A stretch of DNA of 22,260 bases from a virus, in IMG/VR virus record IMGVR_UViG_3300033806_000003, positions 1-22,260 of that record; one strand, written 5' to 3'. Shown here piece after piece: positions 1-7,566 of this stretch. Position numbers and translations under genes: made by a program. Under the pieces are notes generated by a model. It saw only the letters and a program-made list of their open reading frames with translations. It ran no database searches and was not told where the DNA came from. Each line of letters opens with the position of its first letter. The first letter of the stretch is position 1.

Positions 1-906
1 GCCAAACCCTCCGATCATATTGGAGAGGTTCGTCTGATTCTGGAGGAAGTTTTGCGCACTCGCGCCCTGTCCAGCATAGATGTACGGAATCATCTGCTGC
101 AAGAACTGGAACTCTGGCCCATAAACATTGCTCTGGAGCAAGCCGCCGTACTGACTTGCCAACTGAGCCGGCCATCCGGCCGCTTGTGCCTGCAATTGGA
201 ATGGTGCCTGAACGCTCGCCGCCGTGAATCCTGGAACCATCTGCGAGATGTCCATTCCAGAAGTCACGTCGCGCCCTGCCAGATTACCGAGGTTCGCGCC
301 CTGCCCGTAAGCCTGACCCATCCCCTGCAAGCCTGAGAGCATCCGAGCCAACTGCTGATTCTGCCAATCAATGTTGAAATTCGACATGGCTTGGTTTTCC
401 AAGCCTGCCGCATAAGGTGTCATCCCGAGGCCACGCGATGTCGACGAGGCGCGAGCCTGATCTTGAACTTGCTGCGCGGCTCGCTGATAGAGGGCGCTTT
501 GTGGATCCTGGGCCGTCTGCCAAAGCTGATCGCCAGCACCCATCAAACGATTTTGCGCTTGAGTGTTGAGCCATCCTAGCGTATTAAGGGCATTGCCAGT
601 GTTCGCCGCGCCGGTAGCAAGGTCGCCGTACTGCGAACTGACCCGTGCGGAAGCAGGCCAAAAAGCCGAAGTATCAAGCCCCGCCAAGCCGCTCATCCCC
701 TGCCCGATTCCCTGCATGATCTGCGGCAGTTGGCTATTCATCTGTAAGGCCAAGTTCTGCATGAACTGCTGGAATGCAGTATTGGCGGCAGACGTATCTC
801 CAGTAGTCGGCTGTGTGCCTCCGCCGCTGCCAGTCAGCCCCTTTATCCCGGAGCCGATGCCAAGCACATCACCGATGATGCTTAGAAATGATCCCAGATC
901 GCCCAT
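1..906 (-). CDS. Gln-rich putative internal/ejected virion protein (partial, runs off left edge)
   Basis: The frame is open from an ATG at 906 to base 1 (302 codons, no stop), so the gene continues beyond the window. The N-terminus is MGDLGSFLSIIGDVLGIGSG, a glycine-rich amphipathic stretch with predicted membrane affinity. The rest is rich in Gln, Ala, Asn and Met and looks mostly helical (for example QQAQ-type runs and NFNIDWQNQQLARML at about residues 176-190). There is no recognisable enzymatic motif. The start is supported by AAGG six bases before the ATG; it overlaps the preceding 64-residue gene by 38 bases. The composition, the membrane-active-looking N-terminus and the position after the tail and lysis genes resemble DNA-ejection or internal virion proteins of podoviruses. 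That role is inferred; a tail accessory protein is the alternative. Confidence 0.75.
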   Translation of the reverse strand, partial: MGDLGSFLSIIGDVLGIGSGIKGLTGSGGGTQPTTGDTSAANTAFQQFMQNLALQMNSQLPQIMQGIGQGMSGLAGLDTSAFWPASARVSSQYGDLATGAANTGNALNTLGWLNTQAQNRLMGAGDQLWQTAQDPQSALYQRAAQQVQDQARASSTSRGLGMTPYAAGLENQAMSNFNIDWQNQQLARMLSGLQGMGQAYGQGANLGNLAGRDVTSGMDISQMVPGFTAASVQAPFQLQAQAAGWPAQLASQYGGLLQSNVYGPEFQFLQQMIPYIYAGQGASAQNFLQNQTNLSNMIGGFG

Positions 907-1063
907 TGCAGACCTTCACTAATTCACGAATCGGCATAAGGTATTTGAAACCTGTCATCAACTGGGTCAACTCTCCTTTGTATAAGCGAATCATGTCTCC
1001 ACTACGATCAATCGCCCATTCAGCGATTGGCCGTCCCTCGAAGTTTGTTTCAATGATTCTCAC
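869..1063 (-). CDS. Small protein of unknown function next to lysis genes
   Basis: This 64-residue protein starts at GTG 1063, which overlaps the holin-like gene's stop as GTGA, the coupling used throughout this operon. It has no transmembrane segment and no signal peptide. The first half (RIIETNFEGRPIAEWAIDRS) looks like two beta strands; the second half contains a short hydrophobic helix (IRELVKVC). It ends inside the start of the Gln-rich virion protein in another frame. I do not recognise a family. A spanin is unlikely because it has neither a lipobox nor an N-terminal anchor. Its place in the tightly packed operon is the main reason to accept it as a gene. Confidence 0.6.
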   Translation of the reverse strand: MRIIETNFEGRPIAEWAIDRSGDMIRLYKGELTQLMTGFKYLMPIRELVKVCNGRSGIISKHHR

Positions 1064-1269
1064 GTTCCCGGCGTCAGGTCGCGTGGGTGCGGATTCGTGA
1101 AGTACGCAGTCAGGCCGGAAATGACCGCTGTGATTGCGCTTGCTACTTCAGGAGTGATCGGCACCTTGGCATAGGTTTGTAGCGCCCAAGGAATCAGGAT
1201 TGTGGCAAGGCCAGCAATCGTTGCCGCAGTCGTTTTGCGAGTCGGTATCGCCGTTGCTTGAGTCGGCAT
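1060..1269 (-). CDS. Putative holin
   Basis: This 69-residue protein has two hydrophobic helices, about residues 15-33 (AATIAGLATILIPWALQTY) and 42-57 (VASAITAVISGLTAYF). They are separated by a short PITPE turn, and the tail is polar. That arrangement fits a small phage holin, which forms inner-membrane lesions that release or activate the endolysin. The ATG at 1269 has a near-perfect AGGAGG six bases upstream. The gene sits 2 bases after the lysozyme gene, so it is almost certainly part of the lysis cassette. The other membrane protein of the cassette (1697-1897) may be the partner holin or antiholin; sequence alone does not show which is which. Confidence 0.7.
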   Translation of the reverse strand: MPTQATAIPTRKTTAATIAGLATILIPWALQTYAKVPITPEVASAITAVISGLTAYFTNPHPRDLTPGT

Positions 1270-1271
1270 GT

Positions 1272-1700
1272 CTAACCTCCTGTAAAAGCCGCCTTCTCCT
1301 GCATTCTACGCCTTAAAAGACCGGCGACAACTGCCCCATTAACGTGATCCCACAAGTCAAACTGAGTAGCCGCCCCCCAATAGTTTCCAGTGTTCAAGAG
1401 CCGCAGCATGGTTGAACCTTTCAAATCGGCGCAACCGAGATTGAAAACGAAGTCAACCAACGCATCAAACTCGCCTTGGGTGAGTTTCACTTCCACTAAA
1501 TGATTGACGCATGATTCAGCACCCGCAATATCGGCCATCAACTGTGCATCGGCTTGCTGCTGAGTCCAGACATCTCCCTCCTTAATTCCCGGATCCTGAT
1601 GTCCCCAACCAATCGACCATCCTTTCTTGTCCCAATAGGCCGTGAGTCGGCAAGACTCGTAGGACTTGATAATCTCGACCCATGCGGCTGAGATATTCAT
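1272..1700 (-). CDS. Endolysin, GH24 lysozyme (T4 lysozyme-like)
   Basis: This 142-residue muramidase would cut the N-acetylmuramic acid to N-acetylglucosamine bond of peptidoglycan at the end of infection. The signature is clear: a helix with Glu15 (IIKSYESCRLTAYWD), Asp24 eight residues later, then GWSIGWGH. The C-terminal lobe has the usual LTQGEFDALVDFVFNLG and LLRRRMQEKAAF segments. Glu15 and Asp24 match catalytic Glu11 and Asp20 of T4 lysozyme. The usual Thr26 is Ser29 here, and the loop between Asp and Ser is one residue shorter than in T4. No signal peptide or SAR anchor is seen, so export would need a holin. The ATG overlaps the upstream gene's stop (ATGA). Confidence 0.93.
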   Translation of the reverse strand: MNISAAWVEIIKSYESCRLTAYWDKKGWSIGWGHQDPGIKEGDVWTQQQADAQLMADIAGAESCVNHLVEVKLTQGEFDALVDFVFNLGCADLKGSTMLRLLNTGNYWGAATQFDLWDHVNGAVVAGLLRRRMQEKAAFTGG

Positions 1701-1897
1701 CGGCTGCGATGTGGTACATCAGTTTGCAGATGCTCATCGATCCTGCGATGCGCGTCATCAGTCCGTTTCTCCATTCGATCTAACCGTTCGTGCATTCCCT
1801 TGATGTCAGCACGAATGCCGCCCCAGATTGCGGCAGCTACTACAACTTGGCCCAGAAACCATACGATGATCTCCGGGATGGAGGCTATCGCTTGCAC
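1697..1897 (-). CDS. Small membrane protein of the lysis cassette (holin/antiholin-like)
   Basis: This 66-residue protein has one strong N-terminal transmembrane helix (about residues 7-28, IPEIIVWFLGQVVVAAAIWG). A charged helical tail with coiled-coil character follows (IKGMHERLDRMEKRTDDAHR). The start is GTG 1897 with AGGAT just upstream; its end overlaps the lysozyme start by ATGA. A single anchor plus a charged coiled coil directly before an endolysin is seen in small holins, antiholins and inner-membrane spanins. No outer-membrane spanin partner is visible nearby, so a holin or holin regulator is more likely. The exact role is inference. Confidence 0.7.
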   Translation of the reverse strand: MQAIASIPEIIVWFLGQVVVAAAIWGGIRADIKGMHERLDRMEKRTDDAHRRIDEHLQTDVPHRSR

Positions 1898-1903
1898 GAC
1901 ATC

Positions 1904-2749
1904 CTACAATGGACCAACAATCGACAACCCCGCAAACTGCAACACCGGCGTACCCGCCGAAAAAACCACCGTCAAACTCAATCGTCCAGTGTCTCCCGAG
2001 GCAAAATTCTGAAGCACGCAACATGAGGCGTAGACCACATTCGGCGTCGAGCACGGAGCGAAAAAGCCATTACCTATCACGTCACCAATCCCAGAAGGAT
2101 GTTCCAGCAAGATCGAGGACGTGCCACTGAAGGTGACACCAGTGCTGGCAAGTCGGCAATTGGCACTGAAAAGATACAAACCCGGTCGTCCTGGCGTGAA
2201 TACACCGGTTGCGGCATTCCATTCTCCAAAGGCGAAGTATTCGCCGCCCGTCACCGTGCAACCAGCACCACTTGACAATACAAGTCTGGTGCCTGATGAG
2301 ATCGCATCCGTGTTGTGAGCGAAGGTTATGGTGTCGCCCGATCTTTGCGGTTGCGAAGTGTTGACTGAATTGAGAATCCCGTAAGTAACTTGAGAGATAC
2401 CAGCATCGAGCACGCCAGAATCGTTAACTAGAGTAACGGTCGTTACACCGACGGCAAAGACCGAGGTGATGACTGTCGAGTAGACAGTCCCGCCTGTGTT
2501 GGTTGTTTTGACCCGGCGCCCTTTGGTCAATAGCGCCGTTTGATCTGAAGACACGGTAAAACTGGTTGCACTAACATAGGTTGGTGTGGCACTGAGCAAT
2601 TGCCATTCAACCGCGCCAACCGATCCAAACGGTTGTGCATTGAGGTTCACTTGCTGCGCGATGTAATTCAAGTCGGCCATAACCGGCACAGCATCGGCGA
2701 CTGTACCATCAAGCAGTTGAATCGGAAGTGGTAATGTGACGATTGGCAT
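1904..2749 (-). CDS. Tail fibre/spike-like protein with C1q-like C-terminal domain
   Basis: This protein has 281 residues from ATG 2749. A longer reading from 2851 would overlap the previous gene by about 100 bases and is not needed. Residues 10-33 carry the phage fibre motif LLDGTVADAVPVMADLNYI followed by QQVN, also present in the 284-residue fibre upstream. The middle is beta-rich and Thr/Val-rich. The last ~130 residues resemble a C1q/TNF-like jelly roll: YFAFGEWNAATGVFTPGRPG followed by LYLFSANC, then a final beta strand. In phages such trimeric heads serve in receptor binding. No Shine-Dalgarno is visible; the ATG lies 4 bases after the previous stop, so translation is probably coupled. 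Several cysteines (CRL, APCS, ASCC) are unusual for a fibre. Confidence 0.8.
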   Translation of the reverse strand: MPIVTLPLPIQLLDGTVADAVPVMADLNYIAQQVNLNAQPFGSVGAVEWQLLSATPTYVSATSFTVSSDQTALLTKGRRVKTTNTGGTVYSTVITSVFAVGVTTVTLVNDSGVLDAGISQVTYGILNSVNTSQPQRSGDTITFAHNTDAISSGTRLVLSSGAGCTVTGGEYFAFGEWNAATGVFTPGRPGLYLFSANCRLASTGVTFSGTSSILLEHPSGIGDVIGNGFFAPCSTPNVVYASCCVLQNFASGDTGRLSLTVVFSAGTPVLQFAGLSIVGPL

Positions 2750-2753
2750 AATT

Positions 2754-3551
2754 TTATGGTTCAATCCATTGAACAAGACAATAACCATCGGCGCCTGTAC
2801 CGCCAGAATGATTCCCAACAGGGCCAGAACCCGCACTCGCTCCTGTTCCATTTACGGTTGCATTGGCACCGTTACTGCTTATCACTGCGTCTGCGCCCTT
2901 TCCTAGAAAGGTGGATGCTCCAGCGCCCCCAGTCTCAATATTCGCAAACTTTGAACCTCCAGGCCATCCCCCTAGAGGAGATCCATTACCAGAATCAAGA
3001 AGTGAAGTACCGCCGCAACCGCCAAGACCTCCTCCGTGAAAGCATGGCGTGCTCTTTTTCCCGAAGGTTCCATCTTGATTCTGTGGTCCTAAGAACGGTG
3101 GCGTACTAGCTCTACCCCGCAGTGGCGCTCCTTGTTCCCCACCACTTCCTCCGTATGGCGCGTTAATGTTGATATTGTAGCCGTGCCCACCTCCGCCGCC
3201 ACCACCACCCAAGTTTTCTTGACCACCGCCGCCACCACCATTAACCGTTGTAACAGGGCCAAAACTTGTTGCGCCTCCATCACCACCCGGTTCAGTTAAT
3301 CCACCACTGCTCGCTGTCCCGCCAGCGCCAATTGTCACAGTTACCGTTCCGCCGGAAGGCACCACTCGCATAATTCGCTGTGCAATCTCGCCACTTCCTC
3401 CTCCACCACCCGCCTCTTGGAACGACGACATGACAGCACCACCGCTGCCCGCTCCAGCCCCGATCATTGTTAGCCATACAGCCGTAACTCCGATCGGAAC
3501 ATTGAACGTATGCACTCCAGCCGTCGTGAACTGAATACACTTTGTTGGCAT
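2754..3551 (-). CDS. Glycine-rich tail fibre tip/adhesin protein (paralogue of next gene upstream)
   Basis: This 265-residue protein has about six or more polyglycine runs, some with 6-8 Gly. It begins with a beta segment (FTTAGVHTFNVPIGVTAVWL, then TMIGAG) and ends with GGTGADGYCLVQWIEP. The same beginning and end occur in the 387-residue protein encoded just before it, so the two are paralogues. Glycine-rich beta proteins of this type form polyglycine-II-like adhesin tips in some phages (for example T-even-like gp38 adhesins), which bind receptors. That is a structural analogy, not demonstrated homology. The ATG at 3551 has GGAG four bases upstream and overlaps the previous stop as TAATG; a start at 3566 is possible but has no good SD. 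Confidence 0.85.
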   Translation of the reverse strand: MPTKCIQFTTAGVHTFNVPIGVTAVWLTMIGAGAGSGGAVMSSFQEAGGGGGSGEIAQRIMRVVPSGGTVTVTIGAGGTASSGGLTEPGGDGGATSFGPVTTVNGGGGGGQENLGGGGGGGGHGYNININAPYGGSGGEQGAPLRGRASTPPFLGPQNQDGTFGKKSTPCFHGGGLGGCGGTSLLDSGNGSPLGGWPGGSKFANIETGGAGASTFLGKGADAVISSNGANATVNGTGASAGSGPVGNHSGGTGADGYCLVQWIEP

Positions 3552-4714
3552 TATGCTCCCACCCAACTCACTAGGCAGTATCCGTCTTGCCCGGCTCCAC
3601 CATTACGCGGAGTAGAAGCATTGCCGCCACCACCTCCTCCTCCAGCGCCATGCGATCCGGCTGGAGCAGCGGTTCCTGCTGTCTCTCCTGCACCACCATT
3701 CCCACCCGGCCCCCAAGGTGTCGAAGCACCGCCACCACCGCCACCTTTGCCGCCTCCAGGCCCACCTCCCGTACCACCAAGATAGCCACCGCAGCCAGCA
3801 CCAGGACCACCAGATCCCGACACAGCGCCTCCACCACCACCGCCTCCGCCTTGATAACATGGGGCACTCGTTACTCCAAGACCTCCAGCGGATCCTGATC
3901 CGCCCGATGCACCACCCAAACCGCCCCCCGGTCCTCCTCCAGTTGCGCCCGCATTGACTATTTGAGAGGTTCCGCCTTGTACTTGATACACGCTTCCGAA
4001 CGAAGTGATTCCTCCTGCTGTTCCGACGCCGGAAACACCGCCCGGGCCGCCTGCGCCGATCGTGACAGTAACTGTCCCCAAAGCAGTGACTGGTACTTGT
4101 ACATTCTCTGCGATCTCTCCAGCCGCACCGCCTCCTCCACCCGTGCCTCCTCCCGAGCTCGTTCCAGTACCTCCCGAGCCACCACCGATCATCGTAAGCC
4201 AGACTGCGGTAACATTCGCGGGAACTGTAAAGGTTCCGCTTGTTGGGAATTCCTGTCCTTTTAGGAAACCGCCACCGGCGCCACCGCCACCGCCAGCAAT
4301 TGGCACATTGATAACATTGATTAGATGCCCAGTCTCGTTGACGACGAATTGTGGTGAATGAGTAGAATCACCGTACACTCCAGGCACGACACCACTGGTC
4401 AAGTGGTCGATCGTCTGATTCGGTAACAACGGAAGTGAAACGATCGGTGCAACATGTAGCGGAGGAGTTGCCGCAATGCCGTTAAACACTGGGCCGGCTG
4501 TAACGATCTGGCTTTGCAGATTGTTTAACTGCTGCAACAAAAATTGGAAATTCGCCATGACCGGTATGGTCTGGGCGAGTTGACCCGGCATCGTGCTCGC
4601 AGGAAGCGGGCCGATGATCTGAGTCGTTGGAGTAGTGCTACCCGGCTGCGGAAACGGACCTTGTTGATTGGTCGGGCCGGTGCCGAGATTCGGCGACGCC
4701 GGGTTGAGTGCCAT
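3551..4714 (-). CDS. Glycine-rich tail fibre protein with N-terminal attachment motif
   Basis: This protein has 387 residues. Residues 1-40 are Pro/Thr-rich. Residues ~40-70 carry a version of the fibre motif (MPGQLAQTIPVMANFQFLLQ). From ~140 on there is a glycine-rich domain that starts with FTVPANVTAVWLTMIGGGSG and ends with GGAGQDGYCLVSWVGA, both shared with the following gene. This gene therefore looks like an attachment module fused to the adhesin module, while the next gene holds the adhesin module alone. The start is ATG 4714, 5 bases after the previous stop, with no obvious SD, so coupling to the upstream fibre gene is likely. The expected role is receptor recognition at the tail tip. 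The minus strand has heavy C/G triplet runs here because of glycine codons. Confidence 0.85.
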   Translation of the reverse strand: MALNPASPNLGTGPTNQQGPFPQPGSTTPTTQIIGPLPASTMPGQLAQTIPVMANFQFLLQQLNNLQSQIVTAGPVFNGIAATPPLHVAPIVSLPLLPNQTIDHLTSGVVPGVYGDSTHSPQFVVNETGHLINVINVPIAGGGGGAGGGFLKGQEFPTSGTFTVPANVTAVWLTMIGGGSGGTGTSSGGGTGGGGGAAGEIAENVQVPVTALGTVTVTIGAGGPGGVSGVGTAGGITSFGSVYQVQGGTSQIVNAGATGGGPGGGLGGASGGSGSAGGLGVTSAPCYQGGGGGGGGAVSGSGGPGAGCGGYLGGTGGGPGGGKGGGGGGASTPWGPGGNGGAGETAGTAAPAGSHGAGGGGGGGNASTPRNGGAGQDGYCLVSWVGA

Positions 4715-4719
4715 TTATT

Positions 4720-5574
4720 TCACACAGGATAAAACATCGAAGACCCGATTTGCGTGGTATTCGAGAAGGCGGTATCGCTCAAAGTCGTGAATGCTGCGCC
4801 TGTAGCACTATTGAGAAAGAACATCGTAGATGTCCCAAGCGTGAAAGCCATCATCACTTGACCCGTGTAAGTCAGATTGCTTGAGAACACCGGCCCGCCA
4901 TTGTCTCCTTGCCATCCGGCGCTGCATGGGAATGGCAATCCGCTAATCACCGCCTGCCCGGTCGATGACCCTTTGTTAGTGAGTACGATAAAGTAGGTGA
5001 AAAAAACGAATCGTCCGATCTTGTACGCCGTCCCTGTTTGGGTCGAATATGCAATGCCTGTCGAACCTCCGCCAAATGTCAGTACGGGCGTCCAATTCAG
5101 AATGTTGGATCCCTGGCTCGAATTCATCAGAATGTAGTTTGCTCCGGTATCCTCGATGTCATAGATCCCGCCAGCGATTAACTCTGATCCAGTGAGTGCA
5201 GTCCCATCCGCGTACTTCAACGGGTGGTTTGCAAGCCCATTGGTAGCGATGTTGACTCCGCCGGCAGCATTATTTGCAATGGCGATGAAGCTGAATCTCT
5301 GCCCTGGCTGATAGGAGGTAATTGCCGGTATGGGCGTCAACGTGATCGCGTTGCCCGTGCCACCGACCGCTCCCGGTTGAACAAAAGTCGGAATGCTAAG
5401 GGCGTTCAGGATGTTGCCGGCAGCAGCATTGGCGTTGACCTGCGAAACGATCCAATTGAAGTTGTTCATCACCGGAACGGCATCTATGATCGTGCCGTCA
5501 ACGATGTTGTTCGGTAGCGCCCCAATGATAGCGCCTAGTGTGAAATACTCACGCATTGTTTTGAGTATTCTCAT
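4720..5574 (-). CDS. Tail fibre protein
   Basis: This protein has 284 residues. After MRILKTMREYFTLGAIIGAL it contains the fibre signature NIVDGTIIDAVPVMNNFNWI followed by VSQVNANAA, known from many phage fibre or spike N-termini. Next comes a beta-rich shaft (residues ~70-150, ITLTPIPAITSYQPGQRFSF). The C-terminal head (WTPVLTFGGGSTGIAYSTQT, then GTAYKIGRFVFFTYF) is common in receptor-binding fibres. The start at ATG 5574 is chosen because GGAGG lies five bases upstream; the TTG at 5598 does not have this. It overlaps the 58-residue gene by 26 bases in another frame. It is probably attached to the hub encoded upstream. Its N-terminus matches the short hydrophobic motif found in several other virion proteins here. 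Confidence 0.88.
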   Translation of the reverse strand: MRILKTMREYFTLGAIIGALPNNIVDGTIIDAVPVMNNFNWIVSQVNANAAAGNILNALSIPTFVQPGAVGGTGNAITLTPIPAITSYQPGQRFSFIAIANNAAGGVNIATNGLANHPLKYADGTALTGSELIAGGIYDIEDTGANYILMNSSQGSNILNWTPVLTFGGGSTGIAYSTQTGTAYKIGRFVFFTYFIVLTNKGSSTGQAVISGLPFPCSAGWQGDNGGPVFSSNLTYTGQVMMAFTLGTSTMFFLNSATGAAFTTLSDTAFSNTTQIGSSMFYPV

Positions 5575-5725
5575 TTTTGCCTCCTTCTTCGTCAGCAATC
5601 AACTCATTCAATAACGTTAATGCACCGTTGAGATAATTGATTTGATCTCTTGTATCGGCCATTACCTTTTGCGCTTTGTTGGCAAGTGCAATCAATTCCT
5701 CGCGCTTTGCTTTCTTGTCTATCAT
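5549..5725 (-). CDS. Small helical coiled-coil protein between hub and fibre genes
   Basis: This 58-residue protein (MIDKKAKREELIALANKAQK...) starts at ATG 5725, which overlaps the hub gene stop as ATGA, and ends at TGA 5549-5551. It is almost entirely helical, with heptad-like hydrophobic spacing at INYLNGALTLLNELI, and has a charged start and a polar end. The 3' end carries the GAAGGAGG that serves the fibre gene, so the two are likely co-translated. The family is unknown. The position between the hub and the first fibre would suit a fibre assembly factor or a small structural linker, but that is a guess. Overlap coupling at both ends is the main evidence that it is real. Confidence 0.7.
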   Translation of the reverse strand: MIDKKAKREELIALANKAQKVMADTRDQINYLNGALTLLNELIADEEGGKNENTQNNA

Positions 5726-7566
5726 TCATGCCCCGTCGTCATGTATCCAGTTTGCTGATAGCGAGCATAGAACGTGCCGATCCCGACTTCCTGAGAGGCT
5801 GTGCAACTGATCGCCAATTGCATTTTCTCAAAGACCAGTGGCACAGTCCACGGTACGGGCCAAGTATGCGGGATGTTCTGTACGCCGCCGCCCCATAAGA
5901 GCCCAGATCCTGTTGCTGATGCCCAATAAGCGGGCGGCGTCTGCTGGCCCCACAATACACCGCTTCCCCAGAAGCTCGGAGCCGGTCCCCATAGCGCGCC
6001 CCCACCCCATAGGTTGCTCGATGACCACAACGTACCATCGCCCCAACGAAAATTGCCCCATAGGTTTCCTGGATTGGCGATGCTGATCTGTACCGAGTTG
6101 ATGATGTTCCCTTGCTCATCCTGTGCCGTGATGTAGTAAGTGATGCTGTTCAGCGTCGATGCCGATAATTCGATCTGTGATTCGGCAACTTGCTTGGTGA
6201 ACATATCATTGGTTTTGGGAAAGCTCGCGCTCAAGAGCGAGCTCGTTATCGGGGTATTCAGATCATTGTTGACGAATCCTTGTTTCTGTTCAGGCACGCT
6301 CTGAATTAGTTTCCCCGGATAATAGACTGAGGACAAAACAAAGAATCCAGAGAATGCAGAAGCGCAATCATAGGAAAATGTATGCGGACCGTTCCAGCGA
6401 CGGCGATGCTCGTCGAACCAATAGTCATTGATCCCACCGATGCCGCGCACATTAGTTTCTCCGCATACCCGATAGATTGTTGAGTTGTAGGCGCCAGCCC
6501 AACGAGTCGGATTGATCGCATTCTCAAACGGCGTAACGATGTCGGGATCGAGCGTCTGCAAATTGTTGGTTAGCGGCCTCAGAGCCCCCAACAAGTCCAG
6601 AAAATAGGGACCGCCGGTTGAGGAGAAGTACAGCCCTGTGGTTGACTGAGCAATAGATCGTGGAGAATTAGTCCCAACGGTAAGCGATACTTGGTCGAGC
6701 CCCAGATTCCAAGTCGCAGGATCGCCCCCCAATTGCCAGATTTGGGTTTGCTTGAAGATGCTCAACGTCTGCACGATCCCGGCGCCGGCCGTCTGCACTG
6801 GCAAACCAGACAATGCGGTAAGTGGCTGATCGTCGCCTACCGTGACTACCTGATTAGCATTTGTCCTTGTTGGTGGATTGGTCAAAACGTCCGTGTACTG
6901 AACAGCATTTCCCACGGCGAAATAACCGCGATTGTTGAAGTTCGCAACTGCCACAGGAACACCCGTTAGCGGATATGTTGTGGTCGTCGTCGAAGTCCAC
7001 GTCGGATTCATTGGATCGGTAACGTCGATGATCCCGAACGTCCATGAGTCTCCCCATAGACCTCCGCTGCCGCCCTGCGCCACGCTGCCCCAAAGCACAG
7101 AATTGCCCCAAAGATATTTGCCCTTTCCAGAGAATCCGGGATGCGTGACAAAGATCATCGTACCCACCGCCGCCATTGTCGGCGGCGTCCAATCGCCTTG
7201 CGTAGCAGGACTTGTGGGCGTGTTCGCGGCAGTAACCCCAGTGATCTTGACGAACGCGCCAGTAGACGTATCGAAGCAAAACGGCTCATCGTTACCTGGG
7301 TTGCGCTGCGTCGAGATCATTCCGTAGATTCTCACCCCGATCGAGATATGCACGGAGATGAATCCAGCCCCGCCCCAAGTACCGGTAGAATTGAAATCGA
7401 TCAATAAGGTATTGCCTGGGCGCGACACTAGGATTTCTGGATTCGACGAATCGAAAATCAGGTTGGTCAACTTCTGGCACGCACCAGGGAACTTCTCACT
7501 TGCGTCAAAGGCATCGCTCAAACCACGCGGCGTAAACTTCATCGGCCTGGAATGATTGATCGCCAT
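5722..7566 (-). CDS. Tail hub/beta-propeller protein (podovirus tail protein) with Leu-Trp-Gly repeats
   Basis: This protein has 614 residues. The core has beta-propeller-like blade sequences, for example TLSIFKQTQIWQLGGDPATW, then VGTNSPRSIAQSTTGLYFSS and TGGPYFLDLLG. This pattern is typical of short-tail hub proteins (P22 gp10-like and T7 gp12-like tail nozzle proteins). An early block (about residues 150-175) and a long block near the C-terminus (about 500-560) carry repeated LWG/FWG motifs. The final ~50 residues form a beta tail. It follows the connector gene with stop and start abutting (TAGATG) and no visible SD, so translation is probably coupled. The inferred role is the distal tail tube that holds the fibres and closes the DNA channel. 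The specific subfamily is not certain. Confidence 0.8.
   Translation of the reverse strand: MAINHSRPMKFTPRGLSDAFDASEKFPGACQKLTNLIFDSSNPEILVSRPGNTLLIDFNSTGTWGGAGFISVHISIGVRIYGMISTQRNPGNDEPFCFDTSTGAFVKITGVTAANTPTSPATQGDWTPPTMAAVGTMIFVTHPGFSGKGKYLWGNSVLWGSVAQGGSGGLWGDSWTFGIIDVTDPMNPTWTSTTTTTYPLTGVPVAVANFNNRGYFAVGNAVQYTDVLTNPPTRTNANQVVTVGDDQPLTALSGLPVQTAGAGIVQTLSIFKQTQIWQLGGDPATWNLGLDQVSLTVGTNSPRSIAQSTTGLYFSSTGGPYFLDLLGALRPLTNNLQTLDPDIVTPFENAINPTRWAGAYNSTIYRVCGETNVRGIGGINDYWFDEHRRRWNGPHTFSYDCASAFSGFFVLSSVYYPGKLIQSVPEQKQGFVNNDLNTPITSSLLSASFPKTNDMFTKQVAESQIELSASTLNSITYYITAQDEQGNIINSVQISIANPGNLWGNFRWGDGTLWSSSNLWGGGALWGPAPSFWGSGVLWGQQTPPAYWASATGSGLLWGGGVQNIPHTWPVPWTVPLVFEKMQLAISCTASQEVGIGTFYARYQQTGYMTTGHE
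5888..6066 (-). repeat. Leu-Trp-Gly repeat block in hub protein
   Basis: Within about 60 residues the hub protein has LWG, RWG, LWS, LWG, LWG, FWG, LWG, YWA and LWG units separated by 3-9 small residues. On the plus strand this appears as repeated ccccat/cccca words. A second, shorter cluster (LWG three times) lies at about 7045-7115. The units are in-frame protein repeats. They probably build a beta-rich loop or spoke with stacked Trp residues; this is inferred. Confidence 0.7.

Noticed and set aside
3600-4300. Dense CCx/GGx triplet tracts as simple-sequence repeats or a regulatory region
   Set aside because: They are glycine codons of two confident glycine-rich proteins on the minus strand.
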